Positions 7,372-16,212 of a stretch of DNA of 59,748 nucleotides are shown one piece after another; within the stretch, counting starts at the first letter, position 1; each line of letters opens with the position of its first letter. Below the pieces are notes generated by a model. The model saw nothing but the letters and a program-made list of their open reading frames with translations, ran no database searches and had not been told where the DNA came from. Source of the stretch: Candidatus Cryptobacteroides avicola (GTDB taxonomy: Bacteria; Bacteroidota; Bacteroidia; Bacteroidales; UBA932); contig JADILV010000031.1 in the NCBI GenBank assembly GCA_017695115.1, positions 1-59,748 of the forward strand. Reading direction: 5' to 3'. A program made the position numbers and the translations under genes.

Positions 7372-8595
7372 ATGGCAAATATTATATTGGACAAAATCAA
7401 AGGCCATCCGCACATCACTGAAGGGACGGCATACGCAATCCTGTTCACAATGGGGCTGTGCCACTTGCTCAATGACATGATCCAGTCGGTCATACCGGCC
7501 ATATACCCGCTTCTGAAAGACAGTTACGGATTTACTTTCGCCCAGATAGGCATCATCACCCTGGTGTTCCAGATGACATCATCGATTTTCCAGCCGTTCA
7601 TAGGCAACTACGCTGACAGGCATCCGCAGCCATATTTCATGGCCATGGGAATGGGATTCATGCTCCTGGGGCTGCTGGCACTTGCCTACTCGTCAGGTTT
7701 CATGCTTATTCTGGCATCGGTAGCTGTCATAGGGTGCGGTTCGTCCGTTTTCCACCCTGAAGCATCAAGGGTGGCCCAACTGGCTTCAGGAGGAAAGAAA
7801 AGCCTGGCCCAGTCCATCTTCCAGGTAGGCGGGAACGGAGGCAACGCCATAGGACCGCTCCTGGCCGCCGCGATAGTCATACCGTTCGGACAACATGCCA
7901 TCGGATGGTTCGCCCTGGCAGCGATGCTGGCTGCCGTCCTGCTGACACGCGTAGGCTGCTGGTACAGCATGCTCCTGTCCTCGGCAAGGACAGCGCAGCA
8001 CAAAGTACAGCATGCGGTCTGCTCTCTGCCGTCAAAGACAGTGAATTCCGCCATGGTCATCCTGGTGCTGATGATCTTCTCGAAATACTTCTTCAATGCC
8101 TGCATGACCAGCTATTTCACATTCTACCTGATAGAAAAATTCGGAGTCACCGTCCAGCAGTCGCAGATATGCCTGTTCGCGTATCTGGCGGCATTTGCAG
8201 TAGGGACTCTTGCCGGAGGCTTCCTCGGGGACAGATACGGCCGCAAATACGTGATACTGTTCTCCATCCTCGGAGCCGCCCCTTTCACGCTCATCATGCC
8301 TTACCTGAACCTTTTCGGAACCGTAGTGACAGCAATTGTCACAGGACTGATAATAGCTTCCGCATTCTCGGCTATAGTGGTCTACGCGACCGACCTCAAA
8401 CCTGACAAGGTAGGAATGGTCGCGGGTATCTTCTTCGGTCTGATGTTCGGACTCGGAGGCATCGGCTCTACTTTTTTCGGGTGGCTTGCCGACCTGACCA
8501 GCATCGGATTCATTTTCAAGGTGAGTACCTGGCTGCCGCTTCTGGGTATCGTCGCATGGTTCCTCCCGAATGTCAAACCTGCCGGAGCCGCCTGA
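7372..8595 (+). CDS. fsr: MFS efflux transporter, fosmidomycin-resistance (Fsr) type
   Basis: Twelve-helix major facilitator protein (407 aa) of the inner membrane. The Fsr subgroup is recognised by an N-terminus of the type LCHLLNDMIQSVIPAIYP, the SSVFHPEASRVA motif after helix 4, and GGNGGNAIGPLLAA in helix 5. The MFS loop motif appears as GNYADRHP after helix 2 and GDRYGRK in the second half. Family members export fosmidomycin and related compounds, but most chromosomal homologues have unknown natural substrates. A sequence like the -7 box (TATATTTTCG, 7331-7340) precedes it. It may share a transcript with the CDF and TauE genes that follow on the same strand. Confidence 0.85.
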   Translation: MANIILDKIKGHPHITEGTAYAILFTMGLCHLLNDMIQSVIPAIYPLLKDSYGFTFAQIGIITLVFQMTSSIFQPFIGNYADRHPQPYFMAMGMGFMLLGLLALAYSSGFMLILASVAVIGCGSSVFHPEASRVAQLASGGKKSLAQSIFQVGGNGGNAIGPLLAAAIVIPFGQHAIGWFALAAMLAAVLLTRVGCWYSMLLSSARTAQHKVQHAVCSLPSKTVNSAMVILVLMIFSKYFFNACMTSYFTFYLIEKFGVTVQQSQICLFAYLAAFAVGTLAGGFLGDRYGRKYVILFSILGAAPFTLIMPYLNLFGTVVTAIVTGLIIASAFSAIVVYATDLKPDKVGMVAGIFFGLMFGLGGIGSTFFGWLADLTSIGFIFKVSTWLPLLGIVAWFLPNVKPAGAA

Positions 8596-8672
8596 TTCTT
8601 CCCTGCCATAGGTCAGCTTTTTCAATATTATCATAATTTTTCAGCATTATTTTAATAACTTAGCAGGCTGTT

Positions 8673-9629
8673 ATGGCAAACGGGGATCTGAACAATACTC
8701 AGAAGCAGATATTGAGGGCTTCTTACGGCAGCATCATCGGAAACGGAATACTTTCCGCAGCAAAACTGGTAGTGGGAGCCATAAGCGGGAGTTTCGCCGT
8801 CATAAGCGACGGTATAGACTCCGCTTCTGACGTAGCCATATCCGCCGTAATAGCGGTAACGGCCAAGATAATGGAAAAGCGGCCGAACACCAGATATGCA
8901 TACGGTTACGCCAAGGCCGAATCCATAGCCACCAAGATACTATCCATGGCGATATTCTTTGCCGGCGGACAGATGCTGTTCTCCGCAGTGGAGCGGCTTT
9001 TTTCCAGCGAGCCGCGCGAAATGCCCGGGATGATAGCGATATATGTCACGGTCGCCTCTATCGTATGCAAACTCCTTCTGTCCCTATACCAGACTTCAGT
9101 CGGGCGCAAGACAGGATCTTCAATGCTGATAGCCAACGGCATAAACATGCGCAACGACGTGATTATCTCCCTCAGTGTACTTGCCGGGCTGTTTTTCTCG
9201 TTCGTCCTGAAAATGCCGGTATTCGATGCCATTACCGCACTGCTGGTCAGCTGCTTCATCATACGTTCCGCCATCAGGATATTCATGGACTCGAATGTCG
9301 AGCTTATGGACGGCGTGAAGGACACTTCTGTTTATCAGAAAATTTTCGACGCCATAAACTCCGTGGATGGTGTAAGCAACCCGCACAGGGTCCGTTCCCG
9401 CAGTATCGGAGGCAAATATATGATCACCCTTGATGTGGAAGCCGACGGTGACATCACCCTCTCCCAGGCCCATGCCCTTGCCAATAAAGTGGAAGAGAAT
9501 ATCCGCAGCAGCATCCCTGAAGTATATGACATAGTCGTCCATCTGGAACCGCACGGGACCTGTCCTGAAGATGTCTACGGAGTAAAGGAAGACGGATGTG
9601 CCCCAGATTCCGCCATTGATCGGAAATGA
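8673..9629 (+). CDS. Cation diffusion facilitator transporter with an Asn-substituted metal site
   Basis: CDF-family metal/proton antiporter (318 aa) of the inner membrane: an N-terminal six-helix domain (to about residue 215) and a C-terminal cytoplasmic ferredoxin-like domain (MITLDVEADGDITLSQAHAL). In helix 2 the metal-site aspartates are Asp49 and Asp53 (GIDSASD). In helix 5 the usual His-x3-Asp of Zn/Fe exporters reads Asn158-x3-Asp162 (NMRND). The missing histidine suggests a substrate other than zinc, possibly manganese, though that is inference. The TauE-like gene starts 28 bases downstream, so the two may be co-transcribed. I give no symbol because the substrate is uncertain. Confidence 0.88.
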   Translation: MANGDLNNTQKQILRASYGSIIGNGILSAAKLVVGAISGSFAVISDGIDSASDVAISAVIAVTAKIMEKRPNTRYAYGYAKAESIATKILSMAIFFAGGQMLFSAVERLFSSEPREMPGMIAIYVTVASIVCKLLLSLYQTSVGRKTGSSMLIANGINMRNDVIISLSVLAGLFFSFVLKMPVFDAITALLVSCFIIRSAIRIFMDSNVELMDGVKDTSVYQKIFDAINSVDGVSNPHRVRSRSIGGKYMITLDVEADGDITLSQAHALANKVEENIRSSIPEVYDIVVHLEPHGTCPEDVYGVKEDGCAPDSAIDRK

Positions 9630-9657
9630 CAGAAAACACTATTACCAATAACTGGAC

Positions 9658-10374
9658 ATGCTGGAAGACATTATCATGATAGCTGCCGGACTGGTCTCCG
9701 GCCTTATCTCCGGAACAGTCGGTTTCGGAGGCAGCCTGATTCTTCTTCCTATAATCACCACATTCTCAGGAATCGAAGTAGCCGTACCGATGGCAACCGT
9801 CGCGCAGCTGCTGAGCAATATCTTCCGTATGGGTGCCGGATTCAAGGCTATACGGTGGAGGCAGGTAGGACTTTTCCTGATTCCGGCGATTCCGCTTACC
9901 ATCGTAGGGGCATACGGATTCATCGTTGTCCAAAAGGAAATGATGACCAGGATATTGAGCATAATGCTCATTATTTTCGCCCTGCTGGAAATGTACGAAA
10001 AAGTCAGACTGCCGCGCTCCAGATGGACCATGCTCGTGGGAGGCGGCATATCCGGTGTCATCAACGGACTGCTCTGCCTGTCCGGTCCTGTCAGCAGCGC
10101 GGTTTTCCTCACGCTCGGGCTCGCCCCTGTAGCCTACATCGCTACCGAAGCCGCATCTGCAACCCTGATGCATGTAGTACAGATGGTCATGTACGGAGAA
10201 TTCGACCTGCTGAATATCCATGTTCTCAGAGATGGAATATATATAGGAGTGGCCATGTCCGCCGGCAACTTCATAGCGATGAAGAACATCAGGAACATCA
10301 AGCGCAAGAACTTCCGCAAGATAGTCGCCGCCGTCATGATAGCTGCATCCGCATGGCTTTTCTTCTCTGTCTGA
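9658..10374 (+). CDS. TauE/SafE-family sulfite exporter-like permease
   Basis: Integral membrane protein (238 aa) of the TauE/SafE/YfcA family (PF01925), with about seven hydrophobic helices. The two internal repeats are visible: GLVSGLISGTVGFGGSLILLP near the N-terminus and VGGGISGVINGLLCLSGP around residue 125. Members move sulfite, sulfoacetate or other organosulfur anions, but the substrate here cannot be read from sequence. It starts 28 bases after the CDF gene and ends 24 bases before the hydE promoter, closing the transporter group that begins at 7372. Confidence 0.82.
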   Translation: MLEDIIMIAAGLVSGLISGTVGFGGSLILLPIITTFSGIEVAVPMATVAQLLSNIFRMGAGFKAIRWRQVGLFLIPAIPLTIVGAYGFIVVQKEMMTRILSIMLIIFALLEMYEKVRLPRSRWTMLVGGGISGVINGLLCLSGPVSSAVFLTLGLAPVAYIATEAASATLMHVVQMVMYGEFDLLNIHVLRDGIYIGVAMSAGNFIAMKNIRNIKRKNFRKIVAAVMIAASAWLFFSV

Positions 10375-10398
10375 AAGCATGGAATGGAGACGCAGAAG

Positions 10399-10428
10399 TT
10401 TGAATTGTCCGTCAAACAAGTAACTTTG
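10399..10428 (+). promoter_or_regulatory. Promoter of the hydE-hydG maturase operon
   Basis: TTTG at 10399-10402, an 18-base spacer, then TAACTTTG at 10421-10428. This is a near-perfect Bacteroidetes promoter about 22 bases before the hydE ATG at 10451. Confidence 0.72.
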
Positions 10429-10450
10429 TGATGATTGAGCAGCCTTAAGG

Positions 10451-11536
10451 ATGATAGACCTGGTCAGAAAATTACATAAGGAAAGAAGACTCGAGGCCTG
10501 TGAATACAGGTCTCTGCTTTTATGCGAGGACCGGGAAACCATTGAGAGTCTGCACGAAGCAGCCAGGGAAACGGCTGTGGAGAGATTCGGCAAGAACATA
10601 TACATCAGAGGACTGATAGAAATCACCAACATCTGCCGCAACGACTGCCTTTACTGCGGCATACGGAAAAGCAACGGTAACATATCCAGGTACATGCTGT
10701 CAGATGAAGAAATCCTGGAATGCTGCCGGTACGGGTACGGACTCGGGTTCCGGACATTCGTCCTCCAGGGAGGGGAACTCCCGGAAAGCGCTGACTGTAA
10801 GACAACAGCCCTGTGCCGGGCAATACATGAAGAATTTCCCGACTGTGCCATTACCCTGTCGCTCGGAGAACGTTCCCCGGACAGTTACCGAAGGTTCCGT
10901 GAAGCCGGAGTGACACGGTATCTCCTCCGCCATGAAACATATAATCCTGAACATTATTCCAGACTTCACCCGGAGGGAATGTCGATAGAAAACAGGCTGC
11001 AATGCCTGGATATTCTGAAAGGATACGGCTACCAGACCGGTACAGGCATCATGGTCGGGAGTCCGTTCCAGAGCGCAGACAATATTGTCGAAGACATCAT
11101 CTATATAGGACAATACAGACCTGAGATGATCGGCCTCGGACCGTTCATACCCCATAAGGATACGGTATTTTCAGATTATTGGAAAACAACCACTTCCATA
11201 CTTCCAGGGAAAAGCCATGAAGAGGAAGGGCTGGACCTGACACTGAAGCTCATATCCGTTTTCCGGCTGATGCTGCCGGACAGCCTCATCCCGGCGACGA
11301 CAGCCCTCGCCACACTCACCCCCGACGGGCATGAAAAAGGAATCCTTGCCGGGGCCAATGTGATAATGCCGAACCTCTCTCCGCCACGGGTGCGGGGCAA
11401 CTATTCTCTGTATGACAATAAAGCCTCGACCGGAGCCGAAGCTGCCGAAGGGATTGAAAGTCTGAAAAGACAGACAGGAAACATAGGATACAATATAACG
11501 ATTGACCGCGGAGACTTCCGCGCCACAGATAACTGA
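10451..11536 (+). CDS. hydE: [FeFe] hydrogenase maturase HydE (radical SAM)
   Basis: Radical SAM enzyme (361 aa) acting with HydG and HydF to build the two-iron subcluster of the [FeFe]-hydrogenase H-cluster. It supplies the organometallic step after HydG leading to the bridging dithiomethylamine unit. The SAM [4Fe-4S] motif is Cys62-x3-Cys66-x2-Cys69 (CRNDCLYCG), followed by the TIM-barrel pattern with LQGGELP and GIMVGSPFQS. Family members are about 350 aa, so it is full length. hydG follows after 16 bases. The structural genes of the hydrogenase lie 4-9 kb away on the opposite strand, making this a complete hydrogenase island. Confidence 0.95.
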   Translation: MIDLVRKLHKERRLEACEYRSLLLCEDRETIESLHEAARETAVERFGKNIYIRGLIEITNICRNDCLYCGIRKSNGNISRYMLSDEEILECCRYGYGLGFRTFVLQGGELPESADCKTTALCRAIHEEFPDCAITLSLGERSPDSYRRFREAGVTRYLLRHETYNPEHYSRLHPEGMSIENRLQCLDILKGYGYQTGTGIMVGSPFQSADNIVEDIIYIGQYRPEMIGLGPFIPHKDTVFSDYWKTTTSILPGKSHEEEGLDLTLKLISVFRLMLPDSLIPATTALATLTPDGHEKGILAGANVIMPNLSPPRVRGNYSLYDNKASTGAEAAEGIESLKRQTGNIGYNITIDRGDFRATDN

Positions 11537-11552
11537 CCTGACACGACATAAA

Positions 11553-13007
11553 ATGAACAGTATACCATATAACCCGGCTTCAGAGAAGGCCGAAGAATTC
11601 ATAAACCACGGGGAAATCCTCGATACCATAGACTATGCTGCAGCTCACAGGAATGACAGGCCGCTAATAGAAAACATCCTGAAAAAAGCCGCGGAATGCC
11701 GGGGGCTTTCTCATCGGGAGGCGGCCGTACTGATGGAGTGCGACGAACCGGACCTGGTCGGCAGGATGTTCAGTCTCGCAAAGGAAATCAAACGGAAATT
11801 CTACGGAAACAGGATAGTCATGTTCGCACCGCTGTACCTTTCCGACTGGTGTGTAAACGGCTGTGTATATTGTCCTTACCATGCCAAGAACAGACATATC
11901 CTCAGGAAGAAGCTCTCGCAGGATGAAATCCGCCGGGAGGTCATCGCCCTGCAGGACATGGGACACAAGAGACTGGCAATCGAGTCCGGTGAAGACCCGG
12001 TGCACAACCCTATTGAGTATATTCTGGAGTCCATCGGGACAATTTACGGGACACATCACCGCAACGGGGCAATCCGCAGGGTGAATGTGAATATAGCAGC
12101 CACTACCGTAGAGAACTATCGGAAACTGAAGGACGCCGGTATCGGCACTTACATACTTTTCCAGGAGACTTACCACAAGACGAACTATGAGGCCCTCCAC
12201 CCGACAGGCCCAAAAAGCGACTACGCCTGGCATACCGAAGCCATGGACAGGGCAATGCAGGGCGGAATAGATGATGTGGGTATCGGAGTCCTGTTCGGCC
12301 TGGACACCTACAGATATGACCTGACAGGACTTTTCATGCACGCAGAACATCTTGAGGCCCGTTTCGGAGTAGGTCCGCACACGATAAGCGTGCCGAGGAT
12401 ATGCCCGGCAGACGATATCGACACAAAGGATTTCCCGAATGCCGTGCCGGATGATGTGTTCTGCCGTATAGTGGCTGTCATCAGGCTTGCCGTGCCGTAT
12501 ACAGGGATGATCATTTCCACCAGAGAGTCGCAGCGTGTAAGGGAAAGAGTCCTGGAGCTGGGAATTTCCCAGATCAGCGGAGGATCGAAGACCAGCGTGG
12601 GAGGCTATGCGGACGAGCTGGACAGAAAGGCGGGCAAGACAGTAGCCGATGAGGAAAACAGCGCCCAGTTCGACATCAGCGACAGCAGGACCCTGGACGA
12701 AGTGGTCGTCTGGCTTCTGGACATGGGGCACATACCGAGCTTCTGCACCGCCTGCTACAGGGAAGGCCGCACCGGAGACAGATTCATGTCACTGGTAAAG
12801 CGGGGCAAGATCGCTGACTGCTGCCAGCCGAACGCCCTGATGACTCTCATGGAATATCTTCAGGACTACGCTTCACCGCAGACCAAGGCCAAAGGACTGG
12901 AAGCCATCCGCCGGGAACTTGCCCATATCGGCAGCGACAATGTCCGCGACCTCACCGTCCGCCATCTGAAAGATATCGAAGAAGGCCTGCGGGACTTCAG
13001 GTTTTAG
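11553..13007 (+). CDS. hydG: [FeFe] hydrogenase maturase HydG (tyrosine lyase)
   Basis: Radical SAM tyrosine lyase (484 aa) that cleaves tyrosine to p-cresol and dehydroglycine and converts the latter to CO and cyanide ligands on iron for the H-cluster. The SAM cluster motif is Cys100-x3-Cys104-x2-Cys107 (CVNGCVYCPYH). The C-terminal domain carries the CTACYREGRTGDRFM motif (CxxC) of the second, CO/CN-forming cluster. The start at 11553 (MNSIPYNPAS) is chosen over the longer frame at 11502 because it avoids overlap with hydE and fits HydG N-termini. hydF would be expected next but is separated by an unrelated ATPase gene. Confidence 0.96.
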   Translation: MNSIPYNPASEKAEEFINHGEILDTIDYAAAHRNDRPLIENILKKAAECRGLSHREAAVLMECDEPDLVGRMFSLAKEIKRKFYGNRIVMFAPLYLSDWCVNGCVYCPYHAKNRHILRKKLSQDEIRREVIALQDMGHKRLAIESGEDPVHNPIEYILESIGTIYGTHHRNGAIRRVNVNIAATTVENYRKLKDAGIGTYILFQETYHKTNYEALHPTGPKSDYAWHTEAMDRAMQGGIDDVGIGVLFGLDTYRYDLTGLFMHAEHLEARFGVGPHTISVPRICPADDIDTKDFPNAVPDDVFCRIVAVIRLAVPYTGMIISTRESQRVRERVLELGISQISGGSKTSVGGYADELDRKAGKTVADEENSAQFDISDSRTLDEVVVWLLDMGHIPSFCTACYREGRTGDRFMSLVKRGKIADCCQPNALMTLMEYLQDYASPQTKAKGLEAIRRELAHIGSDNVRDLTVRHLKDIEEGLRDFRF

Positions 13008-13030
13008 GCAGATTCCTCCGTTTCGGAAAT

Positions 13031-13105
13031 ATCGGCAGTGAAATATTGATTCATGCCGGGACTATCGGCAGTGCTACCATTTATTTTTGGTAAAATATCG
13101 GCAGT
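13031..13105 (+). repeat. Three ATCGGCAGT repeats at exact 33-bp intervals, likely operator array
   Basis: ATCGGCAGT occurs at 13031-13039, 13064-13072 and 13097-13105, so starts are exactly 33 bp apart (about three helical turns, same face of the DNA). The last copy covers the -33 region of the promoter whose -7 box is at 13120-13127. The array occupies most of the gap between hydG and the DUF4143 ATPase gene. A near copy, ATCGGCAAT, sits at 14447-14455 on the far side of that gene, across the hydF start codon. Confidence 0.75.
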
Positions 13106-13119
13106 TTGAAATTGTTTGC

Positions 13120-13127
13120 TATCTTTA
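13120..13127 (+). promoter_or_regulatory. -7 element for the DUF4143 ATPase gene
   Basis: TATCTTTA resembles the Bacteroidetes -7 consensus and lies 17 bases upstream of the ATG at 13145. The ATPase therefore appears to have its own promoter inside the hydrogenase maturation cluster. Confidence 0.55.
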
Positions 13128-13144
13128 TTGCAAAAACGGGAACA

Positions 13145-14419
13145 ATGGATATAAGAGAACTTGAAAGGGTGCTACTGGACCAGAAAGAAGAACTTGAGGC
13201 TTTGAGAGTCAAGAACTTCTGCCACCGTACTGAAGAACGGCAGATAGATTTGAACAGCAATCTGGCGCAAGTGGTCATCGGCGTAAGAAGAAGCGGGAAA
13301 TCCACTTTATGTTTCAATGCCCTGGAAACGGCAAAGGTAAGTTATGCATACGTCAATTTCGACGATGAGAACCTGTATGACCTTACGGTCAAAGATATGA
13401 ACGATGTTCTTCAAGTCCTCTATAGCATATACGGTGATTTCACTCACCTTTTTCTTGACGAAATCCAGAACATCGAAGGCTGGCATCTTTTCGTCAACCG
13501 CATGCTGCGCAAGGGATTACACCTGCTGCTGACCGGAAGCAATTCCAAATTGCTCAGCGGAGAACTTGCTTCCCATCTGACCGGAAGGCACCATACCGTC
13601 GAACTGCTGCCATTTTCGTTCATTGACTGGTGCAACTATAATGGCATCGCCACGGCACCACTGACCACAAAGAACATTGGATTGCTTATGGGCGCTTTCG
13701 ACAAATACCTGCGGCAAGGAGGGTTCCCTGAACTGCTTGTAGAGCACAACCAGACAAGTTACATTGATTCATTGTTTCATAATATCATTACGCAGGATAT
13801 ACAGAAGCGGTTCAAAATCAAATATATCGATTCACTGGAAAGGCTTGCCGGGCATCTGCTCAATATCTCACCGGCCATTATTGTCAAGGACAGACTGCAG
13901 GAACAGTTCGGGTTCAAAAGCCATCACACATTGGGCAATTACCTTTCCTACCTGACGCAGACCTACCTGATCTGCAAGGTCAGCAAGTACTCGACAAAGA
14001 GCAGAGAGCGTTCTGTAGCAGAAAAGGCATACGCAATAGACGTAGCATTAATGAATAAACGCGATAATGCACTGGCAGGAGAAAATCTCGGATGGCGGCT
14101 TGAGACGATTGTCTATCTGGAACTGCGCCGGCATATCAAGACCGGGGAAGGGGACATATATTATTTTGACAATGGAGATACGGAAGCGGATTTCATAGTC
14201 TGCAATGGGAATAAAGCCGTGGGAATATATCAGGTTGCATACGACATCGAAAAACCAAAGACCCGCAGACGGGAAATCAACGGAGCCGTTGCAGCGGCAA
14301 AAAGTGCCAAGTGCAATAATGTGTATATTCTGACTGATCATCACTCGGAAACAATTGTCCATGACGGCATATCAATAAATGTAATGCCTGCATGGGAATG
14401 GATTGTCCGAAAGAATTAA
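13145..14419 (+). CDS. AAA ATPase with DUF4143 (nuclease-like) C-terminal domain
   Basis: Protein of 424 aa combining an AAA_14 ATPase domain with DUF4143. Walker A is GVRRSGKST (about residues 46-54) and Walker B is HLFLDEIQNI (about 109-118), followed by LLLTGSNSKLLSGELASHLTG, a sensor-like motif usual in this family. The C-terminal part shows GDIYYFDNGDTEADFIV and GIYQVAYD, matching the E-x-D-F...Q pattern of the restriction-endonuclease-like fold. These proteins are abundant and patchily distributed in Bacteroidetes, and their function is not established. The gene splits hydEG from hydF, has its own promoter and a phased repeat array, and looks like an acquired cassette. It has no known role in hydrogenase maturation. 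Confidence 0.88.
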   Translation: MDIRELERVLLDQKEELEALRVKNFCHRTEERQIDLNSNLAQVVIGVRRSGKSTLCFNALETAKVSYAYVNFDDENLYDLTVKDMNDVLQVLYSIYGDFTHLFLDEIQNIEGWHLFVNRMLRKGLHLLLTGSNSKLLSGELASHLTGRHHTVELLPFSFIDWCNYNGIATAPLTTKNIGLLMGAFDKYLRQGGFPELLVEHNQTSYIDSLFHNIITQDIQKRFKIKYIDSLERLAGHLLNISPAIIVKDRLQEQFGFKSHHTLGNYLSYLTQTYLICKVSKYSTKSRERSVAEKAYAIDVALMNKRDNALAGENLGWRLETIVYLELRRHIKTGEGDIYYFDNGDTEADFIVCNGNKAVGIYQVAYDIEKPKTRRREINGAVAAAKSAKCNNVYILTDHHSETIVHDGISINVMPAWEWIVRKN

Positions 14420-14453
14420 TTTTGACCCGGGAAAAAGACATCAATAATCGGCA

Positions 14454-15647
14454 ATGAACAACACACCATCATCCGAAAGGCTTCACATAACGGTTTTCGG
14501 GAAACGGAATACCGGAAAATCTTCACTGGTCAATTCGATAACGGGTCAGAAGGTTGCACTTGTGTCCGATACGCCGGGGACTACGACAGACCCGGTGCAC
14601 AAGGCGATGGAAATCCCGGGCATAGGGCCGTGCCTTTTCACGGATACCGCCGGGTTTGACGATGATGCAGCCGAGCTTGGAGACAAAAGGATCGGACTTA
14701 CGGCCAAGGCTTTGGAAAAGACAGACATCGCACTGATGATTTTCCGGGATTGCGATGCAGTCGAAAAAGAATGGTACGAAAAACTTAAAGGGAACGGCAT
14801 ACCTGTAATCCCGGTTATAAACAAGACAGGAAGCACCGGCCCCGGAAGTCTCGGACTCCTCAAGAAAGACATACTGGCTATATGCAAAGACGAACCCCTG
14901 ACGGTCAATGCATTGACAGGAGAAGGCACAGACAGCATCATACGGGCTGTACAGCGAAGACTTCCTGAAGACTACGGGCATCAAACCATTACGGGAAATC
15001 TGGTAAAGAAAGGTGACACGGTACTTCTGGTGATGCCCCAGGATATCCAGGCGCCTAAAGGCCGACTGATACTTCCTCAAGTCCAGACTTTGCGCGAGCT
15101 GCTTGACAAGGAATGTACCGTGGTCAGCTGTACCGCCGGCCGCATCAAGGAATCTCTGGCAGGACTGGCTGCCCATCCAGATCTCATAATCACTGATTCA
15201 CAAGTATTTCAGGAAGTCGTGGCAGCAAAACCGGCAGAATGCCGGCTTACATCTTTCTCTGTGCTTTTCGCTGCCTACAAGGGTGATATCAATGCTTTTA
15301 CAGAAGGTGCCAGGGCGTTGGAGCACCTCAACGGAAATTCCAGAATCCTCATCGCAGAAGCCTGCACCCACGCCCCGGCGTCAGAAGACATCGGAAGGGT
15401 GAAAATCCCGAGGATGCTGCGCCAGAGGTTCGGAGACGGACTGAGGATAGACATTGTGGGCGGCACGGATTTCCCGGATGACCTTTCCCCGTACAGTCTC
15501 ATTATCCACTGCGGGGCATGCATGTTCAACCGCAGGTATGTCCTCAGCCGCATCGCAGCTGCCCGAAAACAGGGAATCCCCATCACCAACTACGGCATAG
15601 CCATAGCCTGGCTGAAAGGGATTCTCGATAAGGTCGCCCTTCCTTAA
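14454..15647 (+). CDS. hydF: [FeFe] hydrogenase maturation GTPase HydF
   Basis: GTPase scaffold (397 aa) on which the diiron subcluster is assembled before transfer to apo-HydA. The N-terminal G domain shows VFGKRNTGKSSLVNS (P-loop), TTT switch I, DTAGFDDDA (G3) and NKTG (G4). A central dimerisation domain and a C-terminal iron-sulfur domain follow; the latter has the characteristic CTH...HCGAC arrangement (CxHx~50HCxxC). It follows the DUF4143 ATPase by 34 bases and ends facing the NuoE-like hydrogenase subunit. With hydE and hydG, all three maturases are present. Confidence 0.96.
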   Translation: MNNTPSSERLHITVFGKRNTGKSSLVNSITGQKVALVSDTPGTTTDPVHKAMEIPGIGPCLFTDTAGFDDDAAELGDKRIGLTAKALEKTDIALMIFRDCDAVEKEWYEKLKGNGIPVIPVINKTGSTGPGSLGLLKKDILAICKDEPLTVNALTGEGTDSIIRAVQRRLPEDYGHQTITGNLVKKGDTVLLVMPQDIQAPKGRLILPQVQTLRELLDKECTVVSCTAGRIKESLAGLAAHPDLIITDSQVFQEVVAAKPAECRLTSFSVLFAAYKGDINAFTEGARALEHLNGNSRILIAEACTHAPASEDIGRVKIPRMLRQRFGDGLRIDIVGGTDFPDDLSPYSLIIHCGACMFNRRYVLSRIAAARKQGIPITNYGIAIAWLKGILDKVALP

Positions 15648-15652
15648 CACTA

Positions 15653-15668
15653 AAAAGGGCATTTTCTG
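15653..15668 (+). repeat. Possible truncated copy of the 42-bp junction repeat
   Basis: AAAAGGGCATTTTCTG differs at two positions, both transitions, from the first 16 bases of the repeats at 39269 and 44549. Like them it lies between convergent genes (hydF and the NuoE-like gene). The similarity stops after these bases, so chance cannot be excluded. Confidence 0.25.
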
Positions 15669-15721
15669 TCAAAATCCACATATCTGCCTGGCATTGGAAT
15701 ATTCGTCAGAAATGGCAAATA

Positions 15722-16198
15722 TTATTCTAATTCATCTAAAATACGTTTCACATCCACCGGCTGCAGCCTTCCGTAAACCTTGTCCCCAATCATGACCACA
15801 GGGGCAAGTCCGCATGCACCTACACAGCGAAGGCAGTCAAGGGAAAACTTCCCGTCAGGTGTGGTCTGTCCGACATCGATGCCCAGCACGCGCTTGAACT
15901 CGTCAAGAAGCTTTTCCGAGCCACGGACATAACAGGCCGTACCCATGCATACCGAAATAGGATATCTGCCTTTGGCAGTCATGGTGAAAAAGGCATAGAA
16001 AGTCACGACACCGTAGACTTTGGACACAGGAATATTGAGCCGTCTGGCTATCATGCGCTGCATCTCTTCCGGAAGATATCCCATAAGGTGCTGGGCTTCA
16101 TGAAGTATATTGATGAGTTCGCCGGGATTGTCCCCATGTTTCTCACAGATGGCATTCACCTTTTCGGCGACATCGCAAGGCAGTTTTGTATCTGGCAT
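15722..16198 (-). CDS. hydC: NuoE-like [2Fe-2S] subunit of NAD-linked [FeFe] hydrogenase
   Basis: Thioredoxin-like [2Fe-2S] protein (158 aa) homologous to NuoE/HndA and the HydC subunit of bifurcating hydrogenases. Cluster cysteines are seen in GTACYVRGSEKLL and SLDCLRCVGACGLAPVV. The N-terminal helical bundle contains NPGELINILHEAQHLMGYLP. It is the third gene of the NuoF-like/HydA/NuoE-like operon, 14 bases after hydA. It should extend the electron path between the flavin subunit and the hydrogenase subunit. The symbol follows the HydABC naming of Thermotoga; in Desulfovibrio the equivalent is HndA. Confidence 0.92.
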   Translation of the reverse strand: MPDTKLPCDVAEKVNAICEKHGDNPGELINILHEAQHLMGYLPEEMQRMIARRLNIPVSKVYGVVTFYAFFTMTAKGRYPISVCMGTACYVRGSEKLLDEFKRVLGIDVGQTTPDGKFSLDCLRCVGACGLAPVVMIGDKVYGRLQPVDVKRILDELE

Positions 16199-16212
16199 AA
16201 TCTGTATTCCTT

